Shown: positions 8,485-19,075 of the stretch, in pieces
Layout of the letters: each line of letters begins with the position of its first letter
Numbering within the stretch: the stretch's first letter is position 1
Assembly: GCF_003233845.1 (NCBI RefSeq)
Contig: NZ_QKRB01000051.1
Location: 62,001 to 126,000, forward strand
Source: Paenibacillus sambharensis
Lineage (GTDB): Bacteria > Bacillota > Bacilli > Paenibacillales > Paenibacillaceae
DNA: 64,000 bases
Direction of reading: 5' to 3'
The notes under the pieces: generated by a model
Seen by the model: the letters and a program-made list of their open reading frames with translations, nothing else
Told to the model about the DNA's origin: nothing
Databases searched by the model: none
Made by a program: the position numbers and the translations under genes

Positions 8485-8892
8485 TTATTGTTCCTCCCCT
8501 GCTGCAAAAACAGGAGAAGACATGATAGATTCATGTGCGAGTGTAGGAGTCCGCCATTTGCGAAACGTGATAAATGTCTCATCCGAACAATTACGGTTCA
8601 CGTCCAAGTCGTCTACCAGCTGAGCAGCCCAATCGGAATCCACAATCTCACGGGATTGGTACTGTTCATACAATCTCACTTCAATACCTGTCTTTCCTTC
8701 TTCTTTGCCTGCATAATCAAGATTCATGCGACACTGATCAGCCCTAGATATCAGCTTTAAGGCAAATTCCGAGACCGTGAAAGCGATCTTCGTCTGGTCT
8801 ACAAGCCCGAATCCGAGCGTCCTGGCCATCTCCCGTACACGCTGCCGCGCACGAATGGCATCAGAAGGCTTGGTGATAAGGAATGTTTCCAA
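8485..8892 (-). CDS. RsbT-like GHKL protein with degenerate ATP site
   Basis: About 135 residues, close to the 133 of RsbT. The first third aligns well with RsbT: RQRVREMARTLGFGLVDQ, TKIAFTVSEFAL. The Asn of the N box (SELARN in RsbT) is replaced (SEFALK), and no DxGxG box or glycine-rich lid follows, so ATP binding and kinase activity are doubtful. GCGGAGGCG lies nine bases before the TTG at 8892; a longer TTG start at 8937 lacks a good site. The gene lies one base upstream of a kinase with an RsbU-type N-terminus, implying a binding partner. The role is inferred. Confidence 0.78.
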   Translation of the reverse strand: METFLITKPSDAIRARQRVREMARTLGFGLVDQTKIAFTVSEFALKLISRADQCRMNLDYAGKEEGKTGIEVRLYEQYQSREIVDSDWAAQLVDDLDVNRNCSDETFITFRKWRTPTLAHESIMSSPVFAAGEEQ

Positions 8893-8951
8893 CTGCTTTC
8901 GCCTCCGCTTCTGCAAGCGTTTTCTCAACGGTTTCAATTAGACATAATATA

Positions 8952-8981
8952 ATCATAGTTAGGGATGAGATATAGTGTCAA
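8952..8981 (-). promoter_or_regulatory. SigA-type promoter of the RsbT-like/kinase operon
   Basis: On the minus strand TTGACA (8976-8981) and TATGAT (8952-8957) are separated by 18 bases, some 60 bases upstream of the TTG start. Confidence 0.75.
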
Positions 8982-9102
8982 TGGGAGACTTTGTCGAACA
9001 AGCGGGGAAGTAGATGAAATTAGACAAGCTTTGTGCTAAAAGTCTCATACCCCTGTCGATTGGGGTAAAAAGGGAGGTTCGGCGAAAATGGCATCCTATA
9101 TA

Positions 9103-9139
9103 CAGCGCTTGTCTTGCTGGCATATGAAGACAAGCGCTG
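9103..9139. terminator. Perfect 13-bp hairpin after rsgI
   Basis: CAGCGCTTGTCTT (9103-9115) and its exact reverse complement (9127-9139) flank an 11-base loop, about 20 bases beyond the rsgI stop. There is no T run on the minus strand, so termination is likely but not typical. Confidence 0.55.
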
Positions 9140-9156
9140 CCAGCTCCTTCAATAGA

Positions 9157-11007
9157 TCATTTATTCTTGGCCTTGCTGTCATTCTTGGCTTTGCCGGCTG
9201 GCTCCTGGGCGCTGCCCGGGCTTCCGCCCGTGGCTTCGGCAGCCGGCCCTTGTGTTGAGGAAGAGCTCCCGGCCTTGTCAGCTGATGGGGCCCCGGACGC
9301 TGCAGCAGGAACCGGGGCAGCTCCATCACCGCCACTCGGACTGGTGCTCTCTGGCTTGCTCTTGGCAGGCGCTCCACCTTCACGACCCGCGGCCTGTGCG
9401 GACTTGGCCCTGTCCTGCCCTGCCGCAGCAGCAGGCACCTCTTGTTTTTGACTCGGTTTTTGTTTTTCTTTCCCAGCTTGCTTCTCGGCTTCTTTCTGCT
9501 CCTTTGCTTCTCTCTGGCCGGGCTTTTGTTCTGCCTGGTGCGGCTTTGGCTGAGCAGAAGAAGAAGGGCTGCCGGCGTCAGCCTGCTTCCCTCCCTTTGC
9601 TTCCTTGCCCGAGGAGCCGGAGGATGCCGCTTTACTCCCCTCTCCCTCTTTCTCACCTGCTGGAGTGCCAGAATCCGCCTTGTCTGTCTGTTCCGTCTGC
9701 ACCTTTGCCCCGGCTTCCTCAGCCTGCTTGCTCTGGCCAGGGCTTGACACTTTAGAATTGCTTCCCTTGCTGCCTGAATTCCCCGGCTGACTGGATGTTC
9801 CAGCCTGGTCCTTCTTTGTATTGCCGGCCTTGCTGCTTGTGCCGTCTTCCTTCTCAGCTTTGGCTGCCTTGCCGGTCTCATCTGGCTTTGCTTTATCCGC
9901 AGTCTTACTTCCCGGGGCCGTCTCTGCGGCTTGATCTTCCTTCTTGTCACTCCCCGTCTCTTTTTCTTTATCTTTTTCCTTATTTTTTTCTTTCCTCATG
10001 TCTTTCTTCGTGTCTTTCTCTTCCTTCTTGTCCTGTTCATCTTCTTTATCCTGCCTATCTAGCTTATCCCCGTTGGAGGGAGCGCTTGTTTGCTGTGTCT
10101 CTGTTCGGCCGCTGCTTTCGTCTGATAACTTCCCGTCAGCTTCTGGCTCTTCCGGAGCAACTGAATCCGTGACTCCGCGAACAGGAAGCGACAGCAGCTT
10201 TTTCAAGTCGTTAAGATGATAGCTGCCGTCCGCATCACCGCCCATAACCTTCTCCAAGCCGCCTAGCTGAGCCGCTATCTGGGAGATTGATCTTTCCTTC
10301 AGCTCAGACAAGTCAATAGAATACCCGTTAGCCTCTGCAAGCAGGAATACCGCCATCTTACCTGGGCTCAGCCCGCTTTCGATCGAAGCCTCCCGCAGTT
10401 CTTCAGGCGCCATCAGCCGGGTAACCTGCACATTAATTATCCGGGCGTCGGACCTTTCCTGTGAATCATTAACAGCAGCCGTCTTCACCGCCTCGTCAAC
10501 CAGGCTTGTCAGCTTCTCCTCAACCTGACCGCTGTCCCTGCCGCCAACAGCCATCCCTGTAATCAGCACGGTATTGTCAGTGCCCGACAGATACTCCAAA
10601 TCGCATACACGCTTCATAATCGAAGCGGTCACCTGCTGCACCGGCTGCCCTTCGTACGCCATACCGTCTACAATCCGCTGTCCGTCTTCATTAAGTCCGC
10701 TCAGCGACACAACCTTCCCCTGCACACTTAATCCCATCTCGATGCTTGGATTAATATCCATCGTCACGTAGACGGCCGGCTCAGCCGAAGCGGCAGGCCA
10801 CAGATTGGGTATGAGGAGCACCAGAATAACCATCACAGCTGCCGTACAAGACCAGAGCATCCCTCTGCTTCTCCGCCTTCGTACATCCTGCAGGCTGATT
10901 TCCTCACCTATCCGATAATCCCCTGCCGCAACCCTCTTGTATTCCCCATCAGGAGTAAGCACGATGCTGTATCGTGGATTTATTTCAACTACTATGCCGC
11001 GCTTCAT
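9157..11007 (-). CDS. rsgI: RsgI-type membrane anti-sigma factor with long disordered C-terminus
   Basis: A 616-residue protein. Residues 1-45 (MKRGIVVEINPRYSIVLTPDGEY) form the cytoplasmic RsgI anti-sigma domain. One membrane helix spans about 50-72. Outside is a juxtamembrane domain containing VTMDINPSIEMGL; the Asn86-Pro87 bond corresponds to the self-cleavage site known in RsgI proteins. From about 281 to the end the chain is almost purely Lys, Glu, Ser, Gly, Ala, Pro and Gln, a low-complexity disordered tail. In B. subtilis such a tail senses the cell envelope. The start ATG overlaps the sigI stop (ATGA), giving coupled translation and balanced amounts of sigma and anti-sigma factor. Confidence 0.93.
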   Translation of the reverse strand: MKRGIVVEINPRYSIVLTPDGEYKRVAAGDYRIGEEISLQDVRRRRSRGMLWSCTAAVMVILVLLIPNLWPAASAEPAVYVTMDINPSIEMGLSVQGKVVSLSGLNEDGQRIVDGMAYEGQPVQQVTASIMKRVCDLEYLSGTDNTVLITGMAVGGRDSGQVEEKLTSLVDEAVKTAAVNDSQERSDARIINVQVTRLMAPEELREASIESGLSPGKMAVFLLAEANGYSIDLSELKERSISQIAAQLGGLEKVMGGDADGSYHLNDLKKLLSLPVRGVTDSVAPEEPEADGKLSDESSGRTETQQTSAPSNGDKLDRQDKEDEQDKKEEKDTKKDMRKEKNKEKDKEKETGSDKKEDQAAETAPGSKTADKAKPDETGKAAKAEKEDGTSSKAGNTKKDQAGTSSQPGNSGSKGSNSKVSSPGQSKQAEEAGAKVQTEQTDKADSGTPAGEKEGEGSKAASSGSSGKEAKGGKQADAGSPSSSAQPKPHQAEQKPGQREAKEQKEAEKQAGKEKQKPSQKQEVPAAAAGQDRAKSAQAAGREGGAPAKSKPESTSPSGGDGAAPVPAAASGAPSADKAGSSSSTQGPAAEATGGSPGSAQEPAGKAKNDSKAKNK

Positions 11008-11846
11008 GATCCTACTCCTTCCGCAACTTCCTCTTCCTTGGCCCCTTGCAGCGGCAGGTATTCCGGCAGCTTCAAATAAGCCTGCAAGTGCGGAAAATTA
11101 CCGTTCACAATAAGCGCCGCCGCGATTATAAACTTCCGGTTGCGTTCGATCGTTTTCCGGGAAACACCACAGATGTCAAGCAGCTCCTTCACCGGCAGCT
11201 TGCGTTTTGCTTCCAGCATCGCAAATAATTCCTCATCCGAAGCCACTAATCGCCCAATCCGGTACAGCGTGCTTCTCGAATCGGTGTGCTTCGGGGATTT
11301 ATCGGCCAGATCGGCAAACGTAATATCATACGTCTTCAAGTGCTTGCTGAATGCCTCAATTTCAAATTGCAGCTGTTCACGCTGTCGCTCCTGTTCATAC
11401 TGCTCAATTGCCATCGAGACCTCAACAGGGTTAACCGCACTTTCTTCCTCTTCCGGTTTCTCGAATGCGCTAATGGGCACCGACATCCGGTGACGCTGTT
11501 CCTTGCGCAGGTGATCAATAAGCCTCCGCCGGACCACTGTCTCAGCGAAGCCCAAAAAGGAGCGTCCTGACGCCGGTGAAAATTGTTCGATCGCCTCATT
11601 GAAAGCGATCATGGCAATGCTGAATTCATCGTCCTTCTCGGGATCGATGTACCGTTTGCAAAACTTGCTGGTGACCTTAGCTATGTAAGGCCGGTAATCC
11701 GCAATGAAGGTGTCTCGCAAGCCTGCCTCTCCCGACCTGATTCGCTCCACAATGGATTCAGGGGAAGGATGCGGCCGCTCCGCGGCTTTCGTGCTGCCAC
11801 TTTTTGCAAAAAAGCGTTTAATCAATAGGAGTAACAACCGCTCCAC
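11004..11846 (-). CDS. sigI: RNA polymerase sigma factor SigI
   Basis: About 280 residues matching SigI of Bacillales and clostridia. There is a region 2 with FIADYRPYIAKVTSKFCKRYID, DDEFSIAMIAFNEAIEQF and RSFLGFAETVVRRRLIDHLRKE, and the separate SigI C-terminal domain with ELLDICGVSRKTIERNRKFIIAAALI as a helix-turn-helix. GTG at 11846 overlaps AGAGGTGG, so a TTG at 11837 is an alternative start. SigI governs cell-wall and heat-stress genes in Bacillus and polysaccharide-degrading genes in clostridia. Its activity is held by the RsgI encoded next. Confidence 0.93.
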   Translation of the reverse strand: MERLLLLLIKRFFAKSGSTKAAERPHPSPESIVERIRSGEAGLRDTFIADYRPYIAKVTSKFCKRYIDPEKDDEFSIAMIAFNEAIEQFSPASGRSFLGFAETVVRRRLIDHLRKEQRHRMSVPISAFEKPEEEESAVNPVEVSMAIEQYEQERQREQLQFEIEAFSKHLKTYDITFADLADKSPKHTDSRSTLYRIGRLVASDEELFAMLEAKRKLPVKELLDICGVSRKTIERNRKFIIAAALIVNGNFPHLQAYLKLPEYLPLQGAKEEEVAEGVGS

Positions 11847-11859
11847 CTCTTATATATCA

Positions 11860-11888
11860 TTCGTCAGCTGCAACGTTGATTCGGGGGT
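11860..11888 (-). promoter_or_regulatory. Candidate SigI-dependent (autogenous) promoter
   Basis: On the minus strand ACCCCC (11883-11888) and CGAA (11860-11863) are 19 bases apart, just before sigI. These two elements are the reported SigI -35 and -10 motifs. The exact spacer preferred by this organism is unknown, so this is a candidate. Confidence 0.5.
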
Positions 11889-11943
11889 AGCCGAAGCAAA
11901 TTTACCGCACTGCAGACTGCAAAAACGTCATACAACAAGAAAA

Positions 11944-11959
11944 GCCTCCCGCAGGAGGC
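11944..11959 (-). terminator. Terminator of the CCG/CxxC protein gene
   Basis: GCCTCC and GGAGGC with a 4-base loop, followed on the minus strand by TTTTCTTGTT. Confidence 0.8.
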
Positions 11960-11996
11960 ATCAAATACCCATGTCAGCATGGTTGTCCCGGTTGTT

Positions 11997-12419
11997 TCAG
12001 TACTTTTCAGAAGGACGACGCTGCCTTAACCGGTTCCGCCGGCGGCTGAGAACCCCAAGTCTCTGCTTGAGCTGATCCTCCCACTCGGCATCACTCAGCT
12101 GCTTCGCTACGCTCATCAAATCAAGCGCCATGTCGATCTGATTCTTCACGACCTCCATGGGATCCTCGTTCTCATGATTAACGCAGTTCTCAAGCAGTTC
12201 CAAACCGTCCTGATCCACATAATCGTGGAAGTCCACTTCCGGGGCGCCGTCTCCATGTGCATATTCCGCCAGTATCTCATATTCACTTTCAACGAGATAA
12301 TGAATATCTACGCGATGACATACCGGGCACAACAGAATCGGAACGTTATGAATATGAGTCCGGTAATGCTTTAAGGTGCCTTTCGTACCGATCATGCTTG
12401 CTCCACAGCAGAAGCTCAT
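11997..12419 (-). CDS. Conserved-looking hypothetical protein with zinc-type cysteines
   Basis: 140 residues; no family recognised. The N-terminus MSFCCGASMIG and the later LLCPVCHRVDIHY give Cys4-Cys5 and Cys31-Cys34, a likely four-Cys metal site. A strongly acidic middle (about 48-100) follows and a very basic C-terminus (RRRNRLRQRRPSEK). GGAGGTGA sits five bases before the ATG at 12419; an in-frame ATG 15 bases upstream overlaps that site and is rejected. The gene is monocistronic with its own terminator. A nucleic-acid or regulatory role is only a guess. Confidence 0.65.
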   Translation of the reverse strand: MSFCCGASMIGTKGTLKHYRTHIHNVPILLCPVCHRVDIHYLVESEYEILAEYAHGDGAPEVDFHDYVDQDGLELLENCVNHENEDPMEVVKNQIDMALDLMSVAKQLSDAEWEDQLKQRLGVLSRRRNRLRQRRPSEKY

Positions 12420-12580
12420 ACACGTCACCTCCATACTATTAACCAGTCCGGATTGAAACGAAACATACGTTACTTTATTCGAGTACAGATGCAGAAATTC
12501 CTGCTTGCGCATTCCCCAATTAATTGAAGCTGCAGCAGGCACGGTTGATAAATATGATTTACCCGTTACCGCAAAAATGC

Positions 12581-12622
12581 AAAAGGCCATCCAACAGGAA
12601 CAGCTTCCTGCGGACAGCCTTT
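12581..12622 (-). terminator. Terminator of the ilv-leu operon
   Basis: A long imperfect stem (12581-12600 with 12605-12622) that on the minus strand runs into CTTTTGC, 18 bases past the leuB stop. Confidence 0.75.
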
Positions 12623-12639
12623 GCGTAACAGACTTTACT

Positions 12640-13716
12640 CTATTTCATTGCTGCAACAATCAGGTCGCCCATTGCAGTCGTTCCAATTGCCTGGCTCTTA
12701 TCCACTGCGATATCGCCCGTACGATGTCCGGCATCAAGAACGGCTTTGACAGCTTCTTCAATGGAAGCCGCCGCTTCCTCATAACCGAAGGTCAAGCGAT
12801 ACATAAGCGCTACGGAAAGGATCGTAGCGATCGGATTTGCGATTCCTTGGCCTGCGATATCAGGGGCAGAACCGTGTACCGGCTCATACAAGCCGAATGC
12901 GCCCTCGCCGAGCGAAGCGGATGACAGCATACCGATCGAACCGGTCAGCATCGCTGCTTCATCAGACAGAATATCACCAAACATATTCTCCGTAACGATA
13001 ACATCGAAGCTGGACGGACGGCGCAGCAGCTGCATCGCACAGTTATCAACCAGCACGTGCTCAAGCTCAACATCCGGGTATTCTGGCGCAATCCGGTTTA
13101 CGACCTCGCGCCAGAGACGGGAGGTTTCCAGTACGTTCGCTTTATCAACAGAAGCCAGCTTCTTGCGGCGCTTCTGCGCGATCTCGAATGCTTGGCGAAC
13201 AATACGCTCAACCTCAACCGCGTTGTAGACGCAGGTGTCAACTGCCTCCTCGCCATGCTCTCCCTCACGGCGGAACTTCTCGCCGAAGTAGATACCACCG
13301 GTCAGCTCACGTACTACAATAAGATCCGTGCCTTCCAGCACTTCAGGCTTCAGCGTGGAAGCTTCCTTCAGGCAGTCGAAGATCGTGGCCGGGCGGATGT
13401 TTGAGAACAGTCCCAGCGCCTTACGGATACCGAGAAGGCCTGTCTCCGGCCGAAGCTCCTTCGGATTGCTGTCCCACTTCGGGCCGCCGACGGCACCAAG
13501 CAGAACGGCGTCCGAACGCTTACAGATTTCCAGCGTCTCATCCGGCAGCGGTGTTCCCTTCTCATCAATAGCGATTCCGCCAAAGAGTCCATGCTCGAAC
13601 TCGAAGCTCAAGCCGTACAGCTCTTCCGTCTTCTTCATTACCTTGATCGCTTCTTCAACCACCTCAGGACCGATTCCGTCCCCGGCGATAACTGCGATTT
13701 TTTTTACATCTGCCAT
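12640..13716 (-). CDS. leuB: 3-isopropylmalate dehydrogenase
   Basis: 358 residues, the normal LeuB length. It opens with [15 protein letters not shown] and carries [11 protein letters not shown], the arginine-containing substrate loop ([21 protein letters not shown]), the [14 protein letters not shown] metal and cofactor motif, and [18 protein letters not shown]. It oxidises and decarboxylates 3-isopropylmalate with NAD in leucine synthesis. The ATG at 13716 is preferred over 13737 because a GGGAG lies upstream of it and the longer form has no site. It is the last gene of ilvB-ilvN-ilvC-leuA-leuB; leuC and leuD are not here. Confidence 0.97.
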   Translation of the reverse strand: MADVKKIAVIAGDGIGPEVVEEAIKVMKKTEELYGLSFEFEHGLFGGIAIDEKGTPLPDETLEICKRSDAVLLGAVGGPKWDSNPKELRPETGLLGIRKALGLFSNIRPATIFDCLKEASTLKPEVLEGTDLIVVRELTGGIYFGEKFRREGEHGEEAVDTCVYNAVEVERIVRQAFEIAQKRRKKLASVDKANVLETSRLWREVVNRIAPEYPDVELEHVLVDNCAMQLLRRPSSFDVIVTENMFGDILSDEAAMLTGSIGMLSSASLGEGAFGLYEPVHGSAPDIAGQGIANPIATILSVALMYRLTFGYEEAAASIEEAVKAVLDAGHRTGDIAVDKSQAIGTTAMGDLIVAAMK

Positions 13717-13744
13717 CGTGTGCTTACACTCCCTCATAATAAGT

Positions 13745-15289
13745 CTAGATCAGGCTCATATTATCCCGTCGTCCCGGTGAATTCCGCTTATCGATCAACC
13801 GGTTAAGTGCGTCCACGTAAGCCCGCGCGCTCGCTTCCAAAATATCCGTCCGCACGCCGCGCCCGGAAGCCGTTACGCCATTTTGCTTCAATACTACATG
13901 CACCTCGCCTAGCGCATCCTTGCCGTGGGTAACCGATTTGATGGAATAGTCCTCAAGCTCAACCGCTTCGCCTGTTACCTTGTCGATTGCATTATAGATC
14001 GCATCAACAGAGCCATTGCCCTCGGCAGTGTCTTCCTTCATGCCTGCTCCTGCTACAGCTATGGACACCGTGGCGTGAGGCACGGACTGGTTCCCGTAAT
14101 GCACCTGGATCTTCTCTAAGGTATACACCTCCGGCGTATCGACCAGCTTCTCCTCCAGCATGGCACGGATGTCCTCGTCACCGACGGTCTTCTTCTTATC
14201 CGCCAGGTCCTTGAATTTGGCAAATGCCGCATTCAGCTCTTCCTCGCCCAGATCGTAGCCAAGGTCGATCAGCTTCTCCCTGAAAGCATGCCGGCCGGAG
14301 TGCTTGCCGAGCACGAGTTTCGATTCCACAAGGCCGATCGTCTCCGGAGAAATAATCTCGTAGGTCGTCTTCTCCTTGAGCATTCCGTCCTGGTGAATAC
14401 CCGATTCATGGGCAAAAGCATTGGCCCCGACGATAGCCTTATTGCCGGGCACCACCATCCCCGTCAGCTTGCTCACAAGGCGGCTGGTCTTGGCAATCTC
14501 CTTGAGGTTCAGCGTCGTTTGGGCCTGGTAATATTCAGAGCGGGTTGCAAGGGCAAGGGCCACCTCTTCGATCGCCGTGTTGCCTGCACGCTCTCCAATA
14601 CCGTTGATCGTCCCTTCAATCTGGTCCGCCCCGTTCTGAATGGCCGCCAGTGCATTCGCTGTTGCCAGCCCCAGATCGTCATGACAGTGTGCACTCAGCT
14701 GAATCGATTCAATATTAGGCACATTTGTCTTCAGCGTCTTGAAGATGTTGCCGAACTCAGCCGGTGTCATATAACCAACCGTATCCGGAATATTAACAAC
14801 GGTGGCTCCCGCCCGAATAGCCATATCTGTTACTTCGCACAGAAAATCAAGCTCTGTACGGCCGGCGTCCTCAGGCGAGAATTCGATCTTGTCAAAATAC
14901 TGCTTCGCATAACGGATTGCCGCTTCGGCAGTTTCCAGCACCTGCTGCTTCTCCATCCGCAGCTTATGCTTCCGGTGGATTGGTGAAGTAGCGAGGAACA
15001 GATGGATACACGGGTCCTGTGCATCCTTCAGCGCCTCTCTCACCGCATCGATATCCGGAATTCGTGATCTCGAAAGACCGATAATCGTTGCATTCTTGAC
15101 CGCGCGCGCTACCGCGCTCACTCCCTCCAAATCTCCGGGGGAGGCAGCCGGAAAACCGGCTTCAATCCGGTCAATGCCCAGCTTCTCCAGCTGAAGTGCG
15201 ATTTCAACCTTCTCTTTTCGGTTCAGGTTCACACCTGGTGACTGCTCCCCGTCACGCAGCGTGGTATCGAAGATATAAATTTTACGCAT
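13745..15289 (-). CDS. leuA: 2-isopropylmalate synthase
   Basis: 514 residues. The catalytic TIM barrel begins [17 protein letters not shown], the signature of the isopropylmalate/homocitrate synthase family, and contains [18 protein letters not shown] with the metal-binding His pair and NGIGERAGN. The last 130 residues form the allosteric leucine-binding domain ([17 protein letters not shown] and following). It condenses 2-ketoisovalerate with acetyl-CoA. GGGGAGGTG precedes the ATG at 15289; the in-frame extension upstream is not supported. It lies between ilvC and leuB. Confidence 0.97.
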   Translation of the reverse strand: MRKIYIFDTTLRDGEQSPGVNLNRKEKVEIALQLEKLGIDRIEAGFPAASPGDLEGVSAVARAVKNATIIGLSRSRIPDIDAVREALKDAQDPCIHLFLATSPIHRKHKLRMEKQQVLETAEAAIRYAKQYFDKIEFSPEDAGRTELDFLCEVTDMAIRAGATVVNIPDTVGYMTPAEFGNIFKTLKTNVPNIESIQLSAHCHDDLGLATANALAAIQNGADQIEGTINGIGERAGNTAIEEVALALATRSEYYQAQTTLNLKEIAKTSRLVSKLTGMVVPGNKAIVGANAFAHESGIHQDGMLKEKTTYEIISPETIGLVESKLVLGKHSGRHAFREKLIDLGYDLGEEELNAAFAKFKDLADKKKTVGDEDIRAMLEEKLVDTPEVYTLEKIQVHYGNQSVPHATVSIAVAGAGMKEDTAEGNGSVDAIYNAIDKVTGEAVELEDYSIKSVTHGKDALGEVHVVLKQNGVTASGRGVRTDILEASARAYVDALNRLIDKRNSPGRRDNMSLI

Positions 15290-15471
15290 GGATAGCACCT
15301 CCCCTGTGGCTGTGGGTGAAACGTTGGATAACCCCTTGTAAAGCGGAACATCCCGGACCAGCAGGCGCAGCGGTACCAGGCTCTGTAACAAGCTTGATGC
15401 GCTGTCATCCGCCGCTCCGGGATTGATCGCGTTCCTATGTGTTCAGCTGACAGTCAGCTGTTCCAGGTTTA

Positions 15472-16577
<1,106 letters not shown>

Positions 16578-16779
16578 TCATCCAGTTGTTATGTACGGCT
16601 TGCCGTCCGCTTCTACGGGACAAGCTGCAATCCGTTTGTTCTATCTTACACTATTTCCAAGCCCGCGGCTAAACATTTATAGTTTACAGCGTTGAAGCGA
16701 GCAAGTCTACGGGTCCAAGAAAATATCGCTGGAGCTGTGGCTGCGTAAGCCACAACCCCAACTCATACTGCTGTCAACG

Positions 16780-17271
16780 TTAACGGATTGTCGCGTTCCC
16801 GCGCATCATCGCAGTTACCCCTGTACGGGACAATTCCTTGATACCGTAAGGCTTAAGGAGCTCGATCATGGCGTCAATCTTATCGGTGTCGCCAACGACC
16901 TGAACCATCATCGTGCTGGTGCCGATGTCTACAACAGCCGCCCGGAATGTCTCGACAACCCCGAGAATCTCAGGGCGCGCCGCTGGCTCAGCTGTCACCT
17001 TAATCAGGGCAAGCTCACGGGCTACCATCGGGTTGGCGCTTAAGTCCACTACCTTGATGACATCAATCAGCTTATAGAGCTGCTTGCTGACCTGCTCCAG
17101 GGTCTTGTCATCCCCATGGGTCACAATAACCATGCGGGAGAGTCCCTCTTCCTCACTGGTTCCTACCGTAATGCTCTCAATATTGAAGCCGCGGCGCCCG
17201 AACAAGCCGGATACGCGCTGCAGAACACCGGGCTGGTCATTCACAAGAACTGCGATTGTATGCTTCTTCAT
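16780..17271 (-). CDS. ilvN: Acetolactate synthase small (regulatory) subunit
   Basis: 163 residues. An N-terminal ACT domain (HTIAVLVNDQPGVLQRVSGLF, then RGFNIESITVG) binds valine, and the C-terminal half with ELALIKV and DIGTSTMMVQVVGD completes the usual regulatory subunit. It modulates the IlvB catalytic subunit. It starts two bases after the ilvB stop with GGGGGA as ribosome-binding site, so translation is coupled. Confidence 0.97.
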   Translation of the reverse strand: MKKHTIAVLVNDQPGVLQRVSGLFGRRGFNIESITVGTSEEEGLSRMVIVTHGDDKTLEQVSKQLYKLIDVIKVVDLSANPMVARELALIKVTAEPAARPEILGVVETFRAAVVDIGTSTMMVQVVGDTDKIDAMIELLKPYGIKELSRTGVTAMMRGNATIR

Positions 17272-17273
17272 AT

Positions 17274-19016
17274 TTATGCATCCCCCAGTATCATCTCATC
17301 GATTGTGTTTCCTTGGGTTACCATCGGATACACATTCTCGCCCTTGCGGACGACAAACTCGACGACAGCCGGGCCGTCATGCTGAAGAGCCGCTTCCCAC
17401 GCTGTGCGTGCCTCTTCCTTATTGGAAGCACGGAATGCTTTTACACCATAAGCTTCCGCAAGCTTGACGAAGTCCGGGCTGCCCGCAAGATCGATGTGAC
17501 TGTAGCGGTTGTCGTAGATGATCTCCTGCCACTGGCGGACCATGCCAAGCACCTGATTATTAATAATGGCTACCTTAACCGGAATGTTGTTGATGGAGCA
17601 GATTGCCAGCTCCTGGGCACACATCTGCATACCGCCGTCTCCGTTAATGGATACGACTGTCCGGTCCGGCTGGGCCATCTGTGCGCCGATCGCCGACGGG
17701 AAACCAAAGCCCATTGTACCCAGGCCGCCTGAGGTGATCCAGGAACGCGGCTGGTTAAACCGGTAATACTGTGCGGCCCACATTTGGTGCTGCCCAACAT
17801 CCGTCGTGACAATGGCTTCCCCTTTGGTCGTTTCATGAATCATCTCGATAACCCACTGCGGCTTAAGCTCGGTATCGGAATCCACATAGCTGAGCGGCAC
17901 ATCATTCTTCCACTGCTGAACCTGCTCTCGCCAAGCGTCCGCCTTATCCGCGCGTTTGGCTGATTTGTTGACCAGCTCAAGAACGGTCTTGATATCACCT
18001 ACGATCGGAATATCAGTTGGCACGTTCTTGCCGATCTCCGCCGGGTCAATATCAATATGAACGATCTTCGCATGCGGGGCGAAGCCCTGAAGCTTCATCG
18101 TTACCCGGTCATCGAAGCGGGCGCCGATGTTAATCAGCAGATCCGCAGCCTGAATCGCCTTGTTCGCCGTAAAGGTTCCGTGCATGCCAGGCATCCCCAT
18201 CCACAGCTCGTGACCGCTCGGGAAAGCACCCAAGCCTAACAGCGTTGTCGTTACCGGGATTTCCGTCTTCGTTACGAATTCCAGAAGCCCCTCATGTCCG
18301 CCGGAGTAAACAACTCCGCCTCCAGCGAGAATAACCGGGCGCTCTGCTTCCACGATGGCCTTGATCATCTTGTCAACCTGTTTCATGTTCGGCTGAACTG
18401 TCGGGTTATAGCCGCGGATACTGACCTCATTGACCGGCTGGAACAGGGTCGTTGCAGCGGATACGTCCTTTGGAATATCGATCAGGACAGGACCCTTGCG
18501 TCCTGTATTGGCAATATGGAACGCTTCATGGATGACTCTTGGCAGTTCAGCCGCATCGCGCACCAGATAGCTGTGCTTCGTAATCGGCATGGTGATCCCG
18601 ATAATATCCGCTTCCTGGAACGCATCCGTTCCGATTGCACTCTGCACCACGTTGCCTGTAATAACGACCAGCGGTACAGAATCCATGAAAGCAGTCGCGA
18701 TACCGGTAACCAGATTGGTTGCTCCCGGACCCGAGGTAGCAATACAGACACCGACCTTGCCGCTTGCACGCGCATAGCCGTCAGCCGCATGAATCGCCCC
18801 CTGCTCATGGCGGGTCAGAAGATGATTAAAATCCGAGAAGCCATGCATGGCATCATATATATAGAGAACAGCGCCACCAGGATAACCGAATACGCATTCC
18901 GCGCCCTCCAGCACGAGACTCCGCAGCAGAATTTCCGAGCCGGTTATGACTTCGGGCTTCGACAGCCTCTCCATGATTTCTTGTTTTGACCGTAGTGATG
19001 CACCTTGCGCACTCAT
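17274..19016 (-). CDS. ilvB: Acetolactate synthase large (catalytic) subunit
   Basis: 580 residues, thiamine-diphosphate dependent. Visible are GYPGGAVLYIYDA, the cofactor-activating Glu in RHEQGAIHAADGYAR, ATSGPGATNLVTG, and the C-terminal GDGGMQMCAQELAICSINNIPVKVAIINN (TPP-Mg motif). It joins two pyruvates, or pyruvate and ketobutyrate, as the first step of branched-chain amino acid synthesis. AAGGAGG precedes the ATG at 19016 by six bases; a longer frame would run into the T-box terminator and is rejected. It is first gene of the T-box-controlled operon. Confidence 0.97.
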   Translation of the reverse strand: MSAQGASLRSKQEIMERLSKPEVITGSEILLRSLVLEGAECVFGYPGGAVLYIYDAMHGFSDFNHLLTRHEQGAIHAADGYARASGKVGVCIATSGPGATNLVTGIATAFMDSVPLVVITGNVVQSAIGTDAFQEADIIGITMPITKHSYLVRDAAELPRVIHEAFHIANTGRKGPVLIDIPKDVSAATTLFQPVNEVSIRGYNPTVQPNMKQVDKMIKAIVEAERPVILAGGGVVYSGGHEGLLEFVTKTEIPVTTTLLGLGAFPSGHELWMGMPGMHGTFTANKAIQAADLLINIGARFDDRVTMKLQGFAPHAKIVHIDIDPAEIGKNVPTDIPIVGDIKTVLELVNKSAKRADKADAWREQVQQWKNDVPLSYVDSDTELKPQWVIEMIHETTKGEAIVTTDVGQHQMWAAQYYRFNQPRSWITSGGLGTMGFGFPSAIGAQMAQPDRTVVSINGDGGMQMCAQELAICSINNIPVKVAIINNQVLGMVRQWQEIIYDNRYSHIDLAGSPDFVKLAEAYGVKAFRASNKEEARTAWEAALQHDGPAVVEFVVRKGENVYPMVTQGNTIDEMILGDA

Positions 19017-19075
19017 AGTCATCCTCCTTCCGTTTCGTAAAGCCATTCTTCTAAACCAAACAAAGTTATAAACAA

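Noticed and set aside
9089-9256. About 55-codon plus-strand frame (ATG 9089) with AGGGAGG ahead and one hydrophobic stretch
   Set aside because: It lies antisense to the end of rsgI, shares its composition, overlaps the terminator hairpin and has no clear promoter. Kept only as a weak possibility.
9096-9950. 284-codon minus-strand frame and several plus-strand frames across the rsgI tail
   Set aside because: Out-of-frame shadows created by the low-complexity Lys/Glu/Ser/Pro codons of rsgI; no ribosome-binding site and no family resemblance.
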